From Flectobacillus roseus (GTDB lineage: Bacteria; Bacteroidota; Bacteroidia; Cytophagales; Spirosomataceae): DNA of 55,762 bases. The translations under genes and the position numbers were made by a program. Location of the stretch: assembly GCF_030056665.1 (NCBI RefSeq), contig NZ_JASHIG010000041.1; one strand, given 5' to 3'. Shown here piece by piece: positions 52,313-55,762 of this stretch. The notes under the pieces are model-generated. The model searched no databases. It was not told the DNA's origin and saw nothing but the letters and a program-made list of their open reading frames with translations. Each line of letters opens with the position of its first letter. Within the stretch, counting starts at the first letter, position 1.

Positions 52313-53725
52313 CTACTTTTTTCGCCAACGATTTACATCAAACAATGCTTTTGGGTAATTTACGCCGATATGCACTTTATACTTTTGTTGCTCTACAGGT
52401 GGCAGTACCGAAATCAAGTGAACTTTATCAGCTGGAACCGAAGCCAATTCGGGTAGCCAATGTTTCACATATTCGCCTTGACTATCGTAACGAGTCGCTT
52501 GTGTCAAAATATTAAAGTAACGGTTTTCGCGAGGGTCATTGCCTACGCCAGCTACATAATTCCAGTTGCCCCAGTTAGAGCATACATCATAGTCGAGCAA
52601 TTGGCTTTCAAACCAACTAGCACCCCAAGTCCAATCTATTTTTAAATCTTTTACCAAGAAACTAGCCACATTTTGTCTTCCACGGTTTGACATAAATCCC
52701 GTGTCAAGAAGTTCTTTCATATTGGCGTCAATCAAAGGAATACCCGTTTCTCCGTTTTTCCAAAGCTCAAATATTCTCTTATTTTGACTCCACTGAACGT
52801 GCTGATCTTGTTTGATACCTTTTGCTGAAAAAATTCTATTACCATATTTCATCGAAACAAAACGGAAATAGTCACGCCAGAGTAGCTCAAAAATTAGCCA
52901 ATATGTTGAATCATTTTTGACCCGTTGATATTCATATTCTTGAACTTGCTGATAGATATACCTTGGCGAAATACAACCATTGGCTAGCCAAACGGAGAAC
53001 TTTGAGGAAAAGTCCATACCAAGCATTTCGTTGCGCGTTTCTTTGTAAACTTTTAGTAAATCTTGCTCCCAGAAGTATTCTTTCAAACGTTGATTGGCTG
53101 CATCTTCACCGCCCACATAATGAGTAGTAGCATCGGAAGAGTACCCCAACAAACTTTCGGCTGTGGGCATTGTACCGATACTTACATTGGTTTTGAACAA
53201 AAGGGCATAAGGCGTATCAAAGCAAGACCGCACATGACAAGATTTTTCTACTCTGTTTCTGAATTGTGTAAAAACATCTGGTAACTGGTCAATATCGAAA
53301 GGTAAATCATCAATATGGAATAGAGTAGAAGTCCAAAAAAAGGACATAGATTTTCCCATTGCTTTCAAGGCGTCTTCTACTTGGGCATCTACGCTAGTTT
53401 CTTCAGATGTTACTTCTTCTGAGCAATAGACTGCCTCTGCCTCTAATTCAATTGCTAGTCTAGGAAGAATTTCCTCAGGCTTCCCTACCCTAACAATTAG
53501 CCCAGAGCTAATTGATTGAAGGTTTTTTCGAAGGTTTTGAACAGACTCTATTAAAAATTGCGTCCTAAGCCATCCTGTTTTCGAAAAACCTATAGAGAGC
53601 TCCTCAAATTGCCTAGGGTCAAAAATATATACAGGGAATACGTTTGTGGTTTTTTGAGAAGCTTTCCACAAAGGCTCATGATCGTGTACTCTTAAATCGT
53701 TGCGATACCAAACTATAATACTCAT
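52313..53725 (-). CDS. Cryptochrome DASH
   Basis: A 470-residue flavoprotein of the photolyase/cryptochrome superfamily. The N-terminal photolyase alpha/beta domain (about 1-130, VWYRNDLRVHDHEPLW) is followed by the helical FAD domain with MSNRGRQNVASFLVKDLKID, WTWGASWFESQLLDYDVCSN and WGNWNYVAGVGNDPRENRYF, the pattern typical of the DASH group. DASH proteins repair cyclobutane dimers in single-stranded DNA and may sense blue light. It is 54 bp downstream of a methyltransferase gene, probably in one transcript. Confidence 0.93.
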   Translation of the reverse strand: MSIIVWYRNDLRVHDHEPLWKASQKTTNVFPVYIFDPRQFEELSIGFSKTGWLRTQFLIESVQNLRKNLQSISSGLIVRVGKPEEILPRLAIELEAEAVYCSEEVTSEETSVDAQVEDALKAMGKSMSFFWTSTLFHIDDLPFDIDQLPDVFTQFRNRVEKSCHVRSCFDTPYALLFKTNVSIGTMPTAESLLGYSSDATTHYVGGEDAANQRLKEYFWEQDLLKVYKETRNEMLGMDFSSKFSVWLANGCISPRYIYQQVQEYEYQRVKNDSTYWLIFELLWRDYFRFVSMKYGNRIFSAKGIKQDQHVQWSQNKRIFELWKNGETGIPLIDANMKELLDTGFMSNRGRQNVASFLVKDLKIDWTWGASWFESQLLDYDVCSNWGNWNYVAGVGNDPRENRYFNILTQATRYDSQGEYVKHWLPELASVPADKVHLISVLPPVEQQKYKVHIGVNYPKALFDVNRWRKK

Positions 53726-53779
53726 TTTAATATGTTTTTTAGTGTATAACTTTCCGCGGGAGTTTTAGTTTTAGGAAAA

Positions 53780-54496
53780 TTATAATTGGTCGGTTTTCAC
53801 GACTACTTCCCAGCGAAATGCCCAGCGCCATCGGATACGGTAATGATGAATGCCCGCTTTTTCAAGCAAAGAAACTATTTCCGACTTTTTGAAGGCTCTC
53901 CAGACCGATAGTTTGGCATCATGTTTTACGAGATATGACTTAAGGAAAAGTTGGGTAATCCAAGCAATCGAATGATAAGCAAACCAATGGCGATGAATAT
54001 CATTGATGACAAAACCCAAACGGCATTGTTTTTTGAGTAATTCAAAAAGTCGAATGAGCTGTTCGTCTGTAAAGTGATGACAAAAAAGCGTCATCCCTAC
54101 AATGTCAAAAGTATGTTGTTGAAAACTTTCAGCAAAAACGTTTTCGTGTAAATAACTAATGTCGGGAAAAGATTGAGTTCTTTTTTTTGCAAAATCAATC
54201 ATAAAATCGTTAGCATCTATACCAACAAGCTTACTTTTATATCCTTTTTGCTGAAGCCATCGAGCCATTAATTTCAGCATATCGCCACCGCCACAGCCCA
54301 AATCGCCAATTACAATTGCTTTAGATTTATCATGATTTTTCAATAAAGCTTTTAGTCCACCAATAGTAACCTGATTACCCCCAAGATATTGATTGATGAG
54401 CGCTAATTCTTCTAAGTTTTGGCGAAGAGCATCGTTATCAAGCTCAAAATCGTCGATGAGTTCAGGCTGATTGCTTCGATATGATAAGTCTGGCAT
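53780..54496 (-). CDS. SAM-dependent methyltransferase
   Basis: A 238-residue class I methyltransferase: motif I IGDLGCGGGDMLKLM (about 62-76), an acidic end of strand beta2 in LVGIDANDFMIDFA, and the post-motif FDIVGMTLFCHHFTDEQL. The N-terminus MPDLSYRSNQPELIDD and LRQNLEELALINQYLGG resemble methyltransferases found next to type III polyketide synthases in Bacteroidota (recollection, not tested), but no polyketide synthase is here. Substrate unknown. ATG at 54494-54496, upstream of the cryptochrome gene. Confidence 0.85.
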   Translation of the reverse strand: MPDLSYRSNQPELIDDFELDNDALRQNLEELALINQYLGGNQVTIGGLKALLKNHDKSKAIVIGDLGCGGGDMLKLMARWLQQKGYKSKLVGIDANDFMIDFAKKRTQSFPDISYLHENVFAESFQQHTFDIVGMTLFCHHFTDEQLIRLFELLKKQCRLGFVINDIHRHWFAYHSIAWITQLFLKSYLVKHDAKLSVWRAFKKSEIVSLLEKAGIHHYRIRWRWAFRWEVVVKTDQL

Positions 54497-54605
54497 AAGG
54501 CAAGAGAGAGTTGGGTTTCAGTAGAGAATTAAGGCTTTTTGAGATTTTTCAAGAAAACTCAACGCGTTGTGTCTTTACTGCATAATGAAAAATTAACAGT
54601 TTTTG

Positions 54606-54640
54606 TTTTGTAAAAAGAACAATGCGTATATCTGCATTTG
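54606..54640 (+). promoter_or_regulatory. Possible promoter of the SDR gene
   Basis: TTTTG at 54606-54610 and TGCATTTG at 54633-54640, 22 nt apart, resemble the Bacteroidota promoter with G instead of A at the second base of the -7 box. A small ATGCT/AGCAT hairpin follows in the leader (about 54657-54672). Confidence 0.35.
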
Positions 54641-54700
54641 TAACAAAAAACTACGAATGCTAATTTCAGCATCATAAATTGTAACTAAAAGGAAACTCGA

Positions 54701-55489
54701 ATGAATTTAGATTTAAGAAATAAAAATGCCATTGTTTGCGGAAGTACACAAGGATTAGGCAAGGCGTCGGCAATAGAGTTAGCTTTATTAGGAGCCAATG
54801 TAACATTGGTTGCTCGTAACGAAACATCCTTACAAAAAGCAATCCTCGATTTGGATACAAGCCTAGGACAGCAACATCGCTATTTTGTAGCTGACTTTTC
54901 CAATCCACAACAAGTCAAAGCAGGGATAGAGCAACATTTAGCACAATTTCCAGAGGTACATATTTTGGTCAACAATACAGGTGGTCCGAAGGGAGGTCTA
55001 ATCCTAGAGGCAACGATTGAGGAGTTTACCCAAACCTATTCAAATCATCTTATTTGTAATCATATCCTCGTGCAAGCATGTGTGCCTTCCATGAAAAAAG
55101 AAGGATTTGGGCGAATAGTCAACATTATCTCTACCTCGGTCAAACAGCCTATTAGTGGGCTTGGTGTATCTAACACCACTAGAGGAGCTGTAGCGTCGTG
55201 GGCAAAAACCTTGGCAGGCGAATTAGCGTCTTTTGGAATTACCGTCAACAATGTATTGCCAGGCTCGACCAAAACTGCAAGATTGGATTCTTTAATAGAA
55301 TCAAGAATGAATACCACTGGAGCGACGAGAGAAGAAGTAGAAAAAGCTTTACAGGTAGATATACCAGCTAAAAGATTTGGCGAACCAGAGGAGTTTGGTG
55401 CTGCCGTAGCATTTCTATGTTCAGCAGCAGCATCTTATATTACAGGAGTAAGCTTACCGGTAGATGGTGGAAAAATCTTGGGACTGTAA
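54701..55489 (+). CDS. Atypical short-chain dehydrogenase/reductase
   Basis: A 262-residue Rossmann-fold protein with the NAD(P)-binding motif CGSTQGLGKA (13-22), NNTGGPKG (91-98), catalytic Ser144 and the C-terminal ITGVSLPVDGGK. At the place of the YxxxK pair, 13 residues after Ser144, it has Ser157 and Arg161 (SNTTR). VNNVLPGSTKTARL follows as normal. Similar SN-x2-R members occur in a subgroup annotated as 3-oxoacyl-ACP reductase. Loss of the Tyr and Lys makes ordinary reductase chemistry doubtful. ATG at 54701 after a gap of 204 bp from the divergent methyltransferase. Confidence 0.88.
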   Translation: MNLDLRNKNAIVCGSTQGLGKASAIELALLGANVTLVARNETSLQKAILDLDTSLGQQHRYFVADFSNPQQVKAGIEQHLAQFPEVHILVNNTGGPKGGLILEATIEEFTQTYSNHLICNHILVQACVPSMKKEGFGRIVNIISTSVKQPISGLGVSNTTRGAVASWAKTLAGELASFGITVNNVLPGSTKTARLDSLIESRMNTTGATREEVEKALQVDIPAKRFGEPEEFGAAVAFLCSAAASYITGVSLPVDGGKILGL

Positions 55490-55538
55490 CCTTAAAGAGT
55501 TTTGAATTTTGAGTGCGGAGTTGTAAAAACAAATATTT

Positions 55539-55626
55539 GGGATTTCGGATGTTGGATTTCGGAAGTGTAAGTTTCTATATTTTGTAAAAAATAAAGGCAT
55601 TTTACTTTATTTCCGAAATCAGAAAT
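55539..55626 (-). repeat. Short dispersed repeat with inverted ends, copy C2
   Basis: Reverse-oriented partner of 49681-49768. On the minus strand it reads ATTTCTGATTTCGGAAATAA (55607-55626) ... TTTTTTACAAAATA ... CTTCCGAAATCCAACATCCG (55546-55565). Core length and ends agree with copy C1, the core itself is more diverged. Confidence 0.7.
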
Positions 55627-55670
55627 TCTAAATATGCCATAGCGGGAGTGTTCACTAAACTGTGTCAGGG

Positions 55671-55722
55671 ATTTTAGTTAGCTAAATATTGGGGCTAGCC
55701 CCAATATTTAGCTAACTAAAAT
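55671..55722. terminator. Perfect 52-bp palindrome, probable IS terminator
   Basis: The two 26-nt arms (55671-55696, 55697-55722) are exact reverse complements with no spacer. The stop codon of the partial minus-strand frame (55712-55714) lies inside the right arm. It would fold into a very stable hairpin in either transcript. Confidence 0.75.
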
Positions 55723-55762
55723 CTTCTTGATAAATTCTATCTTCAAAAGTAATTAATAATTC
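55712..55762 (-). CDS. C-terminus of a probable IS256-family transposase (partial)
   Basis: Only the last 16 codons are present, reading ELLITFEDRIYQEDFS and then TAG. The string LLITFEDRI resembles the usual C-terminal end of IS256-type transposases (NQL.I.FEDRL-like). The frame is open to the window edge. The assignment depends on the context: an IS-like terminal repeat lies 40 bp beyond the stop codon. Confidence 0.45.
   Translation of the reverse strand, partial: ELLITFEDRIYQEDFS

Larger units (their letters stand above)
55644..55762 (-). mobile_element. End of an IS256-like insertion sequence, cut by the window edge
   Basis: GGGAGTGTTCACTAAACTGT (55644-55663), continuing GTCAGGG, resembles terminal inverted repeats of IS256-family (Mutator-type) elements as I remember them. 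Inside it follow a perfect palindrome (55671-55722) and the last 16 codons of a minus-strand frame. The element would extend to the right beyond the window. The boundary and target duplication cannot be fixed here. Confidence 0.5.

Noticed and set aside
1..55762. CRISPR arrays, tRNA or rRNA genes, complete prophage or defence island
   Set aside because: No regularly spaced repeats, RNA gene signatures, integrase, terminase, restriction or toxin-antitoxin genes were recognised.

Overview
The window is low-GC chromosomal DNA from a Bacteroidota species, most likely of the order Cytophagales. The signs are SusC/SusD pairs, a PorW/SprE-like type IX secretion lipoprotein, Bacteroidota-type promoters (a -7 box TAnnTTTG), a cysteine-less ribosomal protein L32, an ATP synthase a subunit with an N-terminal signal peptide, and little use of Shine-Dalgarno sequences. 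Placement below the order is inference. I found no rRNA, tRNA or CRISPR array.

Layout. 1-3.6 kb: uvrC (-) and xylA (+). 3.6-13.8 kb: a GntR-type regulator with a sugar-binding-like domain (-), then susC, susD and a 1182-residue VCBS/FG-GAP protein (+). xylA and susC share an unusual 10-bp-phased AGAAC repeat, which suggests one pentose (xylose or xyloside) regulon run by the adjacent regulator. 13.8-17.0 kb: a class A penicillin-binding protein and a PAP2 phosphatase (-). 17.2-23.4 kb: lipid and translation cluster (DUF177, rpmF, plsX, fabH, efp, accB, accC), preceded by a strong promoter and a folded leader. 23.4-31.9 kb: LytTR response regulator, DUF423 membrane protein, kinase-like protein, MFS transporter, rodA, mrdA and atpZ. 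32.1-36.0 kb: porW-like lipoprotein and an ArnT/PMT-type glycosyltransferase. 36.1-37.8 kb (-): metX and a small unknown gene behind a SAM-I riboswitch. 38.1-45.3 kb (+): an MG2/TonB-plug hybrid, the ATP synthase Fo-delta operon (AtpI-like, atpB, atpE, atpF, atpH, without atpA and atpG), and a stand-alone CHC2-TOPRIM primase-like gene. 45.4-54.5 kb (-): AsmA-like protein, gmhA, two TPM-domain proteins with lemA, cryptochrome DASH and a methyltransferase. 54.7-55.5 kb (+): an SDR lacking the catalytic Tyr and Lys. The right edge appears to enter an IS256-like insertion sequence.

Most genes are housekeeping. The signals beyond ordinary annotation lie mainly between genes: the shared AGAAC operator, the SAM-I riboswitch controlling an unknown small protein together with metX, a structured leader before the DUF177-rpmF operon, two families of short palindromic dispersed repeats, and the IS end with a perfect 52-bp palindrome. 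I did not find a clear new defence or mobile system.
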